Notes: generated by a model not told the origin, from the sequence alone. Counted from the first letter of the stretch, positions 1-11,235 are shown. The stretch: 64,000 nucleotides of DNA from Enoplolaimus lenunculus (GCA_030248215.1 JASANG010000961.1:100673-164672), one strand, 5' to 3'. Numbers and translations: made by a program.

Positions 1-121
1 TCACTTCAGTCGATGATGAAAATCTAAAATACAACAATTAAAATAAATATCTATGTTCGACTAAGGTTATTTCACAAATAATAGAGCAAAAATAAGATTA
101 AAATGAAATTTTTGGTGAAAT

Positions 122-1405
122 ACATTTTTCACTTTCCGGTTCCGGTTCCGGTTCCGGTAAAATTTTCAAATTCCGGTTCCGGTTCCGGTAAATTGTAATT
201 CCGGTTGCACCCTGAGTATATAGCATACTTGGATTTTTTAACCAACGGCACTCGTTCGCCTTCACGCGACATAATCATTGGTTGAATATCAATATCGTAC
301 TGTTCGAGACTAGACAATTTAGGCATAACCTCCATCTGATAGTGGTTTGTTACCAACCGAACATTCCGCCCTAAGACAAACAACAAAAACAAATATTACA
401 TAACAAGCATGAGAACAGACGCGCGGAAAACGCAACATTTTGATCCACCGGAATTTTTTGACATTTTTGCTATAACTTCTTAACAGGGTGGCCAATGAGA
501 CGATATTGGTCTCATTTTACTACCCCCCGAACATGCTATAAATGTGCTAATCCGTTCCGACGTCTCCGTTTTAAACAGTTTTAGCGTTGTGCCCTTTTCT
601 AAAATTCTTTTCCAAAATGTCATTTTTGTTCAAAAATTGAATGCAGTTTCGTGGCATAATTACTTAACCACTGACTCTTTAACAACATGCAAAACCTTAA
701 AATGTGGGTAATTGCTTGCTCTATATCATGTAAGCAGTAATAAATGTTTCCAATTTTTATCTGATCAAAAAACAAGCCTTTGTACAGGTTCCCTCAATCA
801 GCTATTTTACTGTACCACTCTTCCTTCAAGTTGAACAAGCCTTTGTACAGGTGCCCTCAATCAGCTATTTTACTGTACCAGTTTTTCCTTCAAGTTTTTC
901 AACTGGTTGCAGCTATATTGACATGTTAACCATGGTTTTATGCGCTGAGCATGTATAACGCACAGCCGGTTCCGTCATTTTTTACTTTCCGGTTCCGGCA
1001 AATTTTTACCGGAATTAAATTTTGGTCGCCGAAAATTAAGGTATTCTACTCAAAAATGACGATAAAAATTAAATAATATCATTAGTATATTTCCGTAGAT
1101 TATGAAAATCTAAACTAGGATTATTTTAACAATAAAAAATTAAAATAAATTTTTCCGTGTCACGTATTTTTCATTTTCCGGTTCCGTTTCAAATAAATTG
1201 TAATTCCGGTTGCACCCTGATATATATTTCGATGGCATAATTTTTCATGTTCCGGTTCAACTAATTTTTTCAAATTTCGGTTCCGGGAAACTGTAATTAC
1301 GATTTCGCAGAATGTATTTTTACTTTTCCGATTCCGGTTTTGTTTCCGATAATTTGTCCAATTCCGATTCAGTTCCGGTATATAAATCGTAATTCCGGTT
1401 GCATC
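122..1405. repeat. TTCCGG-rich dispersed element copies inside the Argonaute gene introns
   Basis: Two clusters (about 122-214 and 966-1405) of tandem TTCCGG units that end in CCGGTTGCACCCTGA. The same end motif recurs at about 50.4-50.8 kb and, with CTCCGG units, at 60.3-61.8 kb, so this is a dispersed family with a short GC-rich tandem core and the terminus AGGGTGCAACCGGAATT. Between 400 and 960 there is only unremarkable AT-rich sequence with one direct repeat of about 60 bases (about 775-835 and 833-895). Confidence 0.6.
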
Positions 1406-2826
1406 TGGTTAAAGCGATTGGAAGAAATTATTTTCGGAAATTCCACTTTAATTACCTCGTCGACCCCCACTATCCGGTCGTAAAGCAATCCGCCATTCTT
1501 GTGCCTCTTCTTCCAACTCTGGAGACCGTCGTGGCATATCTAATTCTTCTTTCTTTTCGTATTTATACTTCATTTCTTCTTTCTTCACTCCGTCACCATC
1601 GGGAGACTCACGCTTCACGCTTTTTTCACCACCGCGCGGCGACGAATCGTCGCCCGCTCGCGGTCGTTTTTCGCCGACATTGCCTCTACAATATGAACTT
1701 ATTCAAATATTTTCAGTGCGAAAATTAGCTGCTTTTGATGACCATATTTGGAATAAATGTATTATGTATCGTCGAATCCGTTAGTCGTACACATGCGCAT
1801 AAGGCGGTATGTATATAGAAGATTGTCATTTTATAATAAAGATATATACCAAATACACAAATGCCAATGCTCAGCTCAGACAACACTAAAACTTACTCGC
1901 GCCGTCCTTCTTCACTTTCAGCCTCCGTTTTCACAGTCACAGCACTCTGAAAAATAAACAAAATATTGCCTTCAATCTTTATGTACAAGTCACACCAACA
2001 ACATAAACTTTTAGAAGTTAAAACATGCACCAAGCCTAAACGTTATTAGCGCTGTAGCGGTACCGACAAAATCTAGCTTTTATTCTCGTCCTGGCCCTGA
2101 AATGTACGTACTAGCAGAGTTACAAAAACCGCAATGTATTTCGCACTTAGCAGCAGGGTGCAGGTTTGTGCGATCTCGGTCAAAAACAGAGAGCGAAACC
2201 AGACAACCGAGACTGTTTGATCTCGGTCAATTTTTAACCGTTACCTAGCATACAAATAAAATTTTTTCTAACCGAACCTTTGAATGTTATGTTGCATATG
2301 CTCAAAATTTATAATATTAAACACATAATTACCGCAAAAATGTTATTTTTAGCAAAAACACTGACAAACACAGATACAGAAAATATAAAACGACCCCACA
2401 CCACTGTTCTTTTTAGACCGAGACAAGCTAAATCCCGAGACTTACCGAGATCGCACATGACTGACAGGGTGCAACCGAAGTTCCGATTAGAATTCCGATT
2501 CTAAACCAGTTCCAATTATGATTCCGATTACACAATCCATCGGAATTTTAAAATTTTAATTTTAATCTTACTTGTTCTCATATTTCGCATAAAAATTCTG
2601 TATTATTTATCTATAAATTGCTTCCGATGAGTTAACTTGCTTTTACTGAACAAAATCAACGCCAACTTGTTAATACAACCTTTTTGAAATATGTTGCCAG
2701 CCGACAGACACGCTTAATCAACATGATATTTGTCAATACAAATTATCCGTAGTCACAAAACTTCTAGTTAGAATTTGTTGTGGTCATGAAATATGAAATA
2801 CGTACTTGTCCTTCTTCTTCAGCCAT
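229..2826 (-). CDS. Argonaute-family protein (AGO/PIWI), 5' part, runs off left edge
   Basis: Four coding exons read on the minus strand: 2806-2826, 1897-1946, 1456-1685 and 229-370, all with GT..AG borders and matching phases (0, 2, 1, 2). The product starts MAEEEGQ, continues with a long charged Lys/Glu/Arg region (KRPRAGDDSSPRGGEKS and VKRESPDGDG) to about residue 100, then enters a block with RLVTNHYQMEV at about 105-115 and EQYDIDIQP at about 123-131. That block matches the start of the Argonaute N domain, where AGO and PIWI proteins share a pattern like G-x-x-[IV]-x-L-x-[AT]-N-[HY]-[FY] followed by a [HQ]YDV-x-[IF]-x-P strand. Family role: small-RNA-guided silencing in cytoplasm or nucleus. 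PAZ, MID and PIWI domains would lie beyond position 1. Too little is visible to choose between AGO and PIWI. The charged leader is not alignable by eye. Confidence 0.78.
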
Positions 2827-2862
2827 TGACGTGTATCCCCTGAGCTAAATATACTATGAGAA

Positions 2863-2870
2863 CTTTTATA
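2863..2870 (-). promoter_or_regulatory. TATA-box-like site upstream of the Argonaute-family gene
   Basis: TATAAAAG on the minus strand, 37 bases before the ATG at 2826. If used, the transcript would have a very short leader. A competing reading is the acceptor-like TATATTTAG ending at 2845, which would start the mature 5' end 18 bases before the ATG. Confidence 0.35.
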
Positions 2871-2979
2871 GATTGAAGCTAAGTAACTAAAAATAATTAA
2901 CGTTAAACACAGGTATATATGAACACGATGCAGACGATCTAACTTGAAAAATAGTGAAATCCAGTGGACATCAGGTTCT

Positions 2980-3420
2980 ACTAGAGATGTTGAGAAGCCA
3001 AATTTTTTGCTGATGCCTATTCTTATTTGGAAAATTTGTTGATCCCGAAACGATGCTGAACCGATGCCGATTACAACTTTACTACATCATGCTCACAGAA
3101 AAGATGATGGATACTTCATCACACCATTAAGGGCAGACTTAAACCCTTACCACCACACAATATAAACGATTGTAATTTCATTAGAAAGGTTCAATTAATT
3201 TTTTCGAACATAAACTCAAGAGAAAACAGTTCCCTGAGCAGACAAACGTTAAGGAGTGAACTTGATAGCATTCCAACCTACTGTTATGTGCAAAAAGTTT
3301 CGGCAAAGAATCGGCAAGTTTTTTGCAGTGCCGATGCCGATCCGATGCTCACCAAAACAACCGATTATTTCCGATACCATTGTCGGTTTTAATTAACCGG
3401 CACATACCTATGAAAAGAAC
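2980..3420. repeat. Probable dispersed element with CCGATGCCGAT motifs
   Basis: Both flanks carry GATGCCGAT-type motifs in related orientation (near 3050-3070 and 3330-3385) around a unique AT-rich core. No coding sequence was seen. The family assignment is tentative. Confidence 0.3.
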
Positions 3421-3538
3421 AGACATGTTAAAACAACTAGCTAAAAATCATTTATTCAAGCCGAACTTTAATTAGACAATATCCTACATGCGAGTTTTTG
3501 CGGGAGAACAGGCCCCTGAAAAAATGAGTAACTTACAG

Positions 3539-3753
3539 CTGCAAATAACTGCAACAAAACGCATATTTACTCTGACTTACGCTATGAAATATATGATTTG
3601 CGAACCACTATAACAAACATGAAACATACGTATTTGCGAAAACTAAAATGGAAATGTTCGTGTTCGACGTGCTGAGCGGGGTCGGATGCTAATTCAGAGG
3701 AACGCGAGAAGAGTACGGTAGCCAAGGAGAATAAGTGGGACCCAGCCATCTAA
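3539..3753 (+). CDS. Possible terminal exon, unrecognised, with in-frame TGA
   Basis: After the acceptor AACTTACAG a frame runs 44 codons to TGA at 3673-3675, ending KWKCSCSTC, and stays open past it for 25 codons (AGSDANSEEREKSTVAKENK...) to TAA at 3751-3753. An AATAAA lies 60 bases further on. The protein is not recognised. It could be a 3' exon that ends at the TGA, a read-through or Sec-containing end, or chance. The minus strand is also open here (a frame starting MAGSHLFSLATVLFS), so the strand is uncertain. No upstream exon was found. Confidence 0.22.
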
Positions 3754-3812
3754 AAAGCTTTGGACGGGGTATTTGGACATCTCATACCGGAGCAAAACAG
3801 CACCTTATTTTT

Positions 3813-3818
3813 AATAAA
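3813..3818 (+). terminator. Polyadenylation signal AATAAA
   Basis: Canonical hexamer 60 bases after the TAA of the possible terminal exon. In AT-rich DNA the hexamer is common, so it is weak support for a plus-strand 3' end. Confidence 0.25.
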
Positions 3819-3982
3819 GTTTGCCCGCCCCCAACCCAAAAGCAAAACTTAAAGTCTTTATAGTCTTGGTAGGTTTCGATGCAGTGCAAAATTGGACATC
3901 GCGAGGCTCTGCTTGCAGATCATTGTGGCCTACCAATTATAAAACGGGCCATATGTGATCTGTTAGCGTATAGTGTAATTGG

Positions 3983-4236
3983 GTCAATGTAAAGAACAGG
4001 GGCGGAACAGCATTATGAGCATTTTCGTAAACCTAAGCCTAGCCTAAAGCCTAAAGTCTAAGCGTAAAAATGAGCATATTCCTAAACCTAAAGCCTAAGC
4101 GTAAAAATGAGCATATTCCTAAAGCCTAAGCCTAAACATAAGCCTAAAGACAAGCAAAAAATTAATCTAAAGCTTTAAGCTTTACTCTATTCCAGTCCCA
4201 CAGAAAAACGTTTCGCCCCTGATCTTTACATGGGCC
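3983..4236. mobile_element. hAT-like MITE with TTAGGC core (type B)
   Basis: Begins CAATGTAAAGAACAGGGGCG and ends in CCCCTGATCTTTACATGGGCC, so the ends are inverted repeats. Inside are CCTAAG units (TTAGGC on the other strand) and the conserved stretch AGTCTAAAGC. This is the reference layout for the many type B copies below. Confidence 0.8.
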
Positions 4237-4267
4237 GTAAACGAGGCTCCAGTTTCTTTTACATAAG

Positions 4268-4519
4268 TGGGGTTTACGGCGTAAAGTTCGTGTTCGTGCC
4301 ATTATAGTACCCATACCAGATATAGTGAAAAAAGTTGAGAGCGAAGCGAGCGATATTATGCTAGACGCACGTATTAAACTAAAGACAAAGGCCAGATTCT
4401 TCCAACTATTCGTCTGGAAAGTTTTTGACATGAATGAGGGGCCCTCACCACGTACTCTCTCTTGGGTACGTTCCGATTCTACTGCGATACTGAACCAAAT
4501 TGTGCTAAATTTTCATTAA
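4268..4519 (+). CDS. Possible exon of an unrecognised gene
   Basis: A frame opens right after the MITE at 3983-4236 and runs through RRKVRVRAIIVPIPDIVKK, SEASDIMLDARIKLKTKARF and FQLFVWKVFDMNEGPSPRT to a donor-like TGG/GTACGT at 4466, or to the stop at 4517-4519. The amino-acid mix looks natural rather than repeat-derived. Just before the MITE, 3880-3984 holds another open plus-strand stretch (MQCKIGHREALLADHCGLP...), so the MITE may have landed in or beside a gene. No domain was recognised. Confidence 0.25.
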   Translation, partial: WGLRRKVRVRAIIVPIPDIVKKVESEASDIMLDARIKLKTKARFFQLFVWKVFDMNEGPSPRTLSWVRSDSTAILNQIVLNFH

Positions 4520-5022
4520 TCACGCCGGTTTACGAGTTACACTGCAAATCCCAACGTGGAGATTTTGCAGTGCGCATATAATGTTATAAAATGTTTTTTA
4601 TTGTAGTTGCTCATAGTATACTATATGACTGAGATAGGGTTAACTGTGAAATATATTAATCAGGAGAAATCTAATTGCACAAATACGCAAAACTTTTCGG
4701 AGTCCGACCATTTTTAGGTAAATGCTGGCTGTTCGTAGACTACGATAAAAACCTTCGGTGTTTCATATTCGGCTATGTAGCCCATATTAGTTATGCATGG
4801 GTCAATCCTTCAAACAAAACGAAATGACCTGGACTCGACACCTAATTATTCAAAAGTGTTTCATTTTTAGCAGAAGCTAGGGAGAAGTTTGCAATGTGGT
4901 CAAGGTGGTGTTTTAAAATGAAGACTGACCATCGGGATATATTTTAAAATGCATTGGGGGGACTAAATATAAGCCGAGTTGGGTAATATTTTAAAATGGA
5001 ACACCGGCTCTTAATTTTACTG

Positions 5023-5272
5023 TACACACAAAAAGTATTTCTGAATTTAATATTCAAATATTTTCTGCAACAAATCTGAACCATTTTTCTGATAATCATG
5101 ACAATTTGTCTAAAAATAACTGGAAAACGTTTATGTTCAGACTTTATTTAAAAAAATTTCGCAAACTTTTCTGTTATATAACCGAAATACTTTTCAAGTG
5201 CCCCTTGTTAATTTATATTTCTTAAATGTAAGAAATTTTTTCTTAAAAATCAGAAACATTATTTTGAGTGTA
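5023..5272. mobile_element. MITE of the AGTATTTCTGA family
   Basis: Starts near ACACAAAAAGTATTTCTGAA and ends near CTTAAAAATCAGAAAC..TGAGTGTA. Related copies at 13267-13523 and 51478-51727 share the end TCAGAAATACTTTTTTGCGTG and the inner AAGTATTTCTGTTATAACAG palindrome. Confidence 0.6.
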
Positions 5273-5487
5273 AGATTAGAAATCACGGTATATCCGTAAT
5301 TTTAGACCAGACTGACGTATAAATAAATACATAGTTTAGCATCACAATTTCAAGTGGAGTTTTATGTATTAAAGTGAAAATGTTGCATGTATGCATAATT
5401 TCCTGTTAAGGTTTGACTTTTCAAATATGATAATTAATAATTCTAAAGTTAAGCTGTACCATATAGAGCCCTTCACAAAATTTTGCT

Positions 5488-5697
5488 TACACTGCAAAAA
5501 TGGTGAGTCAAATTGACTCCCTCCGAAATAGGCTCTATGGGTCTACACAAACTGAGTCAAAATTTGATTCCGCCATAGTCAAACGTGCGATTTAGCGAGT
5601 CAAATTTGATTCTGGAGTCGAATTTGGCTCAGTTTGTGTAATCCCGTAGAGCCTATTTCGGAGAGAGTCAATTTGACTCACCATTTTTTGCAGTGTA
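5488..5697. mobile_element. Palindromic MITE with AP-1-like motifs (type D)
   Basis: Near-perfect inverted repeat over its whole length: TACACTGCAAAAATGGTGAG at the left and CTCACCATTTTTTGCAGTGTA at the right, flanked by TA. Contains several GAGTC/GACTC units in palindromic order. The ends and TA flanks fit a Tc1/mariner-type non-autonomous element; the superfamily is inferred. Confidence 0.8.
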
Positions 5698-5786
5698 CCT
5701 ACATTTACATCGACAGTTATAACTTGAGCGTGCAAGTTGCCCTGTTACAAGTTCTCGTAGCAAAACTTTTGCATCAGGCACACATG

Positions 5787-5989
5787 TACACTGTAAAAAA
5801 TGGGGAGTCACATTGACTCTCTCGGAAACAGGCTTTTCCTGACTACACAAACTGAGTCAAATTTGTCTGCGCCAGAGTCAACACTGAATCGAATTTGACT
5901 CTGGCGGAGTCAAATTTGACTCAGTTTGTGTAGTCAGGAAAAACCTGTTTCTGAGAGAGTCAATTTGACTCCCCATTTTTTATAGTGTA
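5787..5989. mobile_element. Palindromic MITE (type D)
   Basis: TA-flanked foldback element with the same GAGTCAAATTGACTC arms as the copy at 5488, 90 bases away. The central palindrome is GACTCTGGCGGAGTC. Confidence 0.8.
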
Positions 5990-6654
5990 CGAGTGAGGGC
6001 GTCGTAGGCACCGCACCCCCTGCGAAAAGCTTGACCGAGTGCCAGCGGAAGCACCTCCTCAAACCATCGAGTTGACGGGCGATGTAAGGAACATTTTCTT
6101 CTTTGTACCATAGACACCTTCTTGCGATTGCTGCTATAAGAATTCCCAGTTGCAGGGCTGACGTATACGTGTGAATTGTGCCTTAAACTTCTGAAAGTAC
6201 ATTTTAGTTTTGGCCGTGGTAAAAATGATTTGTGGCCAATGTTAAGGCCGTAAACTGTAGATTAAGTATCTGGCTCGTATATAGCTCACTTTGCAAAGGG
6301 GGTGGGGCTTAAAAATTATTAAGGAGGGGTAATACAAGGGTTTTTGAACAGACTTCTACTTTGTTCCCGACAACTCTATTTTATATCGCATTTACACTGT
6401 ATATATTTCTCTGTATAAGTATAATGGTCAAAATTATAAGTCTTGCGTCAGAGAACAAGAGATTCAGTGAATACGCAGGTCTGCCCCTAAAAGTGAACGA
6501 ATCTTGCTGAAGCGTAACCTTTAAGAATAATTGCTAGCTTTCACAAGTTACATAATTGACGTTAATGAAACCTTTTGCACAAAACAATAGTCACTGACCG
6601 AGGTCGGTGATAAGAACAAAATGTTCTACCTACTTGTAGAATTTTATCTGAATG

Positions 6655-6856
6655 CAGGGCCGGAGCAGCCACTCTCCATACCCCCCATTAGGAGGACACA
6701 AACCCCTAAAGGGGCCCAAACCATAAGCGGCTTCAACAGAACTGTCGAAGGTTTAAAATGCATCTGGTTTTTGTTCGCTTCGCTCGCGAGTTTGGGGGCC
6801 CCAACACTGGAGATTGGGGCAGCCTTTACCCCTGTTTGCTCCGGCACTGACTGAAT
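6655..6856. mobile_element. Short TIR repeat with CAG..CCGGAGCAG ends
   Basis: Left end GCAGGGCCGGAGCAGCC and right end CTGTTTGCTCCGGCACTGA are inverted. The inner stretch TTCGCTTCGCTCGCGAGTTT and the following GGGGCC segment recur near 30.35-30.44 kb. Both strands are open by composition only. Confidence 0.5.
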
Positions 6857-6966
6857 GGATGTTAAAAACCCTGTTATATATGAATGCTTTGCCAATATTC
6901 ACGTTATCGTAACCGATTTTTGATTATTTTGTGCCATATACTTAGAATGAGGTTTAAGGCTGGTCG

Positions 6967-7261
6967 ACCCGTGTTTACTTTGAGGAGGGTCCAGGTTTCT
7001 GGTGGGTCTATAAAAAGTAGGTTTAGATTCTAGATTACATTTTTTGCTTAGGCTTAGGCTCAAGGAATACGTTTTTGCAACGCTTAGGCTTAGGCTTAAG
7101 GAACACGTTTTTACAACGCTTAGGCTTAGGCTTAAGGAATACGTTTTTACAACGCTTAGGCTTAGGCTTAATCTTAGGAATACGCTTCTACAACGCTTAG
7201 GCTTAGGCTTAGGAATAAATACGATTAATCTACTGTTTACGCCCCTAACAGTAACATTGGC
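6967..7261. mobile_element. hAT-like MITE with TTAGGC core (type A)
   Basis: Degenerate GTTTACTTTGAGGAGGGTCC at the left and CCTAACAGTAACATTGGCC at the right, with four blocks of CTTAGGCTTAGG separated by AATACGTTTTTACAACG. Type A differs from type B by ends built on GTTACTTTAAGGGGCGTA. Confidence 0.75.
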
Positions 7262-7525
7262 CGACTGTCCAGTTAATATGTATTGTTTTTGTTTCTATAC
7301 GCTATTAATAGGCGGAAATTACCTAATTTTGTCATCTTTATTTTTGCGTAATGTATTTAAGCCATTGAACATAAAAGGAACTTGTGCACAATTTCAACCT
7401 GCCAAGATTTTTGATGTTAATCCTACAACGGACGGCCTAAACCACAATTGTAATCTCGATACATTGAGTAGCAAGGTACTGTTGGGCTGAGTTACTGCAG
7501 CAGAACTACTGGCTGGTTGCAAGAA

Positions 7526-7738
7526 TACACTGAAAAAAATGGTCAGTCAAATTGACTTTCTCCGACATAGGTTCAACGGGACTACACAAATTGAATCAAA
7601 TTCTATTCGACCAGAGTCAAGCGTGCGATTCAGGGAGTCGAATTTGGCTCTGACGGAGTCGAATTTGATTCGTTTCGTGTAGTCCCGTACAGTGAATTTT
7701 GTAGAGAGTCAATTTGACTTACCATTTTTTGCAGTGTA
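7526..7738. mobile_element. Palindromic MITE (type D)
   Basis: TA-flanked inverted repeat, more diverged than its neighbours (AGTCAAATTGACTTTCTCC at the left arm). Confidence 0.75.
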
Positions 7739-7897
7739 GTGTTAATAACTACGGTTTTAAGAACTTAGAATGCAAGTGCTTATATTTGAAGACCAGATTT
7801 TTGTGCTAGAACGATATCCTTAACCTGATAGGTTGTATTAAAGTTACGCACAGTATAGGCTCTAAAATATTAGCCAGCTGTTTTTCAGTCCCTCGGC

Positions 7898-8071
7898 CAA
7901 TGTATACAGAACAACGCCGTAACAGTAGTATAAGTATATTCCTAAACCAAAGTCTCAACGCAAGAATGAGCTTACACCTAAGCATAAGCCTAAGCAAAAC
8001 TTTGTATGAAGCTTACACTTTACTCTATTGCGGACCCGCAGAAAAAACGTTTCGCCCCTGATCTTTACGCG
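7898..8071. mobile_element. hAT-like MITE (type B)
   Basis: CCAATGTATACAGAACAACG to CCCCTGATCTTTACGCG, with a short CCTAAGC core and the conserved GTCCCACAG-like segment. Confidence 0.65.
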
Positions 8072-8626
8072 AACCGAAAACGGGATGGCCCTAAATGTAG
8101 ATTTGGGCCAATTTTGGCTTGGTTTTCATTTGAAAATATTAAAATTCAAATTTCAAATCCTGGATTACGTCCAAAGGGAAATCCGCACTGTCGTGTAAAA
8201 AACTAAATTGTATTGCACCAGATGTCAATAAATTAGCATATTTTAATATTTGATCGCAGAAATTTTACCGTATTCAACAGTTTAGAAATTCTGTCACCGG
8301 CGTATCCATAAGGATATACCTTCATCTAGCGCTCCCCGAAACAGTAATCAATACGAAGATTTTGTAGATAAGGTCAGCACTATATTGGCTTTCTGATTTT
8401 CGTTCGCTTCGCTCGCGAGTTTTACTCCCATTCTCACGTTGCGTACCCTGTAAAAATTTCAGCAACCGCTAATCAAAGCTGCGTGGGAACTTTACACTTG
8501 GATCGAGTCTTGTGTAATATTTAAATTTACAATTGAAACAACCCACCCCAGAGTCTTTTGAGTAACGCAAGTCAAGCGTAGGTTTTAATTCAGTTTACCT
8601 TTTCGCTAATTCTATTAGCTTATGGG

Positions 8627-8758
8627 TTGCGCTATACTTGATGTGACAGGCGCCGTCCAGCGGCGGCCATCACTGTGCGTCACCCGTACGGCGACGTTCG
8701 TCACCGTGACGGGTGACGGACGGCACCACACGTCAGAAAAGTATAGCGCAACTCTAAA
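8627..8758. mobile_element. GC-rich MITE with CCGTCACC core (type G)
   Basis: Inverted ends GTTGCGCTATACTTGATGTG and CGTCAGAAAAGTATAGCGCAAC around CCGTCC/CGTCACC units. Same family as 39966-40135 and the minisatellite at 21466. Confidence 0.7.
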
Positions 8759-8795
8759 CATTAAATCAACAATGTTTAAAGTTTATACAACGAAC

Positions 8796-9104
8796 ACTAG
8801 CGGATCCAGAGGAGGGCGAGGGTGGCGTACGCACCCTCATCAAAATTTTTTGTGATAAAATGGTAAGATCCCTCCCTACCTTACAGTTTTCCCCTCAGAA
8901 ATTGCTTTATAAATAAGATAAAGGTCCCTATATTTTTTCCTCAAAAATTGTTTGTGACAAAATAATAAGGTCCCTACTTTACAATTTTTCTACTTCACAA
9001 ACTTTTTGGTGGCAATATGATAAGGTTTCTACGTTACAATTTTTGCGTTTCATAACATATGCCACCCCGCCCCCCCCCGTCAGAAATTCCAGCGATCCGT
9101 CGCT
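8796..9104. mobile_element. TIR element with CACTAGCGGATCCAG ends (type M)
   Basis: Left end ACACTAGCGGATCCAGAGGA, right end AAATTCCAGCGATCCG, with repeated AAGGTCCCTAC..TTACAATTTTT units between. Another copy lies at 63288-63425. Confidence 0.6.
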
Positions 9105-9705
9105 GGCAACGAACACGAACGTAACCCAAAACCGGCATTGGTCAGAAACGCCCCAAATGAAATTTCGGGACAGGCAACAAAAACGTTTTTCCACCGAAGA
9201 ATTACACGTCCGGGTCCAAGTTTTCGCATCAACAAAATTCCGGGTCAGCGTTTTCATAACAAATCATTGGGACCGGGTATTACAAAATTACCCGGACAAA
9301 ATACCGTAATAAAATTAGCTTAGTAATTTTAACATCCAGCGCCTACCGCAAAGGAACGACCGGAATTGAACGGTGACAAATCAGAGAAGCTTTCGCTTGT
9401 GAATGCTTAAAAATCGTTTTAAATCAAGCGCATATCTCACAGTTTTTCAATACAGATACGCTGCAGGTATTGTTTTATATGAAACTTACGAAATTCATCC
9501 AAAATCTTAAAAAATTTTGAAGCAACCCGCTATATTTTCTTTAAAAGAAGCCAAGTGAATATATGTACACCTCGCTTTTGTTGGCAGAAAAACAGAACAT
9601 CTTTGAAACTTTTATACTTCAATATCCGTTTTCTGTTTCCGTTCCTTTTTCCGTTATTTGGATAACTACTCGTTTTGGTTGTTATTACTATCCGTTTACA
9701 GCCTG

Positions 9706-10151
9706 ATATATATGTCGTAGGCCAATCTGCTATTCACGCCAACTACTAATTGGCCTAGACCAATCTTCTATTTAGTTTAATAGCAGTTTGGTCTGGGCTA
9801 AACTGTTATAGAACTTATAGACCAATCAGATTTAATTATTTTAACAAGCACACTACCGTTAACCAATGAGCGTTGGTCTTTACAAATTAAGAAAATTCAT
9901 CATTACAATTTACACTACAATTTCCTCCAAATTTATAATTATACGCAGTTGAGTCCAACTTGAGTTCATTATAACTCACGTAATTTTTGCGTTATGGTAA
10001 ATTTAAATTTACTTTCTAAAACCTAATTGAGAGTGCTATTTAATAGTATGTGGCCTAGGCCAACCTGCTATTTACTTGTAATATATAGCAGATTTCCCTT
10101 GACGAATTGGCAATTCGCCTGATTATCCAGACTGGCCTACAACATATATAC
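9706..10151. mobile_element. TIR element with GTAGGCCAATCTGC ends
   Basis: TATATGTCGTAGGCCAATCTGC at the left matches the inverse of CCAGACTGGCCTACAACATATA at the right. Internal GGCCTAGACCAATCT motifs recur in both orientations. No coding sequence. Confidence 0.6.
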
Positions 10152-10570
10152 CGGTGTTTAGAAATGAATCCTGGCTGCGTCCTATGCGTTGGCATCGAAA
10201 TAGAGCGAGAATAACATGTGTGCCATAAATTATTTCCAATATCCTAGTTAATAAAAAATTTCGTTTTTAGATTTTTTGCTAATTAATCAACAGTACAATA
10301 ACATAACTGTTAGCAAATTTTCAGAAGCAATATTTCAGCATAAAAATAACATAGCTAGGTTTTTTTAAAATTGGCTAATAATAAGTTAGCGATTGGTTCA
10401 ACTTTTAAGCATATATATTTGCAGAAATTTTAGTAGACTGTACTAAATAAATATTTTTAAATTTCCGTTGACGTCAGCATTAGCCGAGCACGATTTACTA
10501 TTGAGGTTTGACGAATTGTGTTTATGGTTCAACAAACCTTTATTTTTTCCTGTTTTAAGAACCGTTTAAA

Positions 10571-10960
10571 TCATGGACCCATGTAAAGATCAGAGGCCGA
10601 ACGATTTTCCCTCTGCGACTGCAACAACTTAAACTTAAGCTTTGGACTAATTTGTACGTTTAGTCTTTTACACGTAGACTTAATACGTATTAACTCATTC
10701 TTGCGTTTAGGTTTAGGCTGAGGTACATTGTAAATTCTAATGACTTCATTAATCAACTCAGAGAGAGAATTAGTTATTTCTGCTCATTTCTGAGTTTATG
10801 GTAAAAATTAAGTCACTCTGAGCTAATTTAATTCCAGTTGAGCTAATTAACTGAGAGTAAAGTTCACCCAATTAAGAATTCTGAGTTCTGAAAGACCTAA
10901 CTCAGAGCTCAGACGTCTGAGTCGATTCAACTCATTCTGAGTTAAAATCAACTTACTGAA
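10571..10960. mobile_element. Partial type B MITE next to a type E palindromic MITE
   Basis: 10571-10735 keeps the CCCATGTAAAGATCAG end and a shortened TTAGGC core. 10748-10960 is a TGAGTT/AACTCA-rich foldback (type E) ending in GTTAAAATCAACTTACTGAA, lacking clear outer ends. Confidence 0.5.
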
Positions 10961-11030
10961 TACAATATATAAAGTCATTATTAATCAAACAAATATTAAA
11001 AAAGGTCGATGTATTAGAATTCTTTGAGCA

Positions 11031-11235
11031 GTCACACTGCGATAAATGGGGAGTCAAATTGACTCTCTCCGAAATAGACTTTTCCTGACTGCACAAACTG
11101 AGTCAAATTCGACTAACTGAACGATTCATTGACTCGAATTTGACTCTGGCGGAGTCAAATTTTGGCTCAGTTTGTGTAGTCCGGAAAAACCTATTTCGGA
11201 GAGAGTCAATTTGTCGTACCATTTTTTGCAGTGCG
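11031..11235. mobile_element. Palindromic MITE (type D)
   Basis: CACACTGCGATAAATGGGGAG to ACCATTTTTTGCAGTG, with TGACTCTGGCGGAGTCA at the centre. Confidence 0.75.

Noticed and set aside
5990-6090. Plus-strand exon-like stretch (RRHRTPCEKLDRVPAEAPPQ before a GTAAGG donor)
   Set aside because: The minus strand is equally open (IAAIARRCLWYKEENVPYIA...), it directly abuts a MITE, and no partner exon exists; strand and reality cannot be decided.
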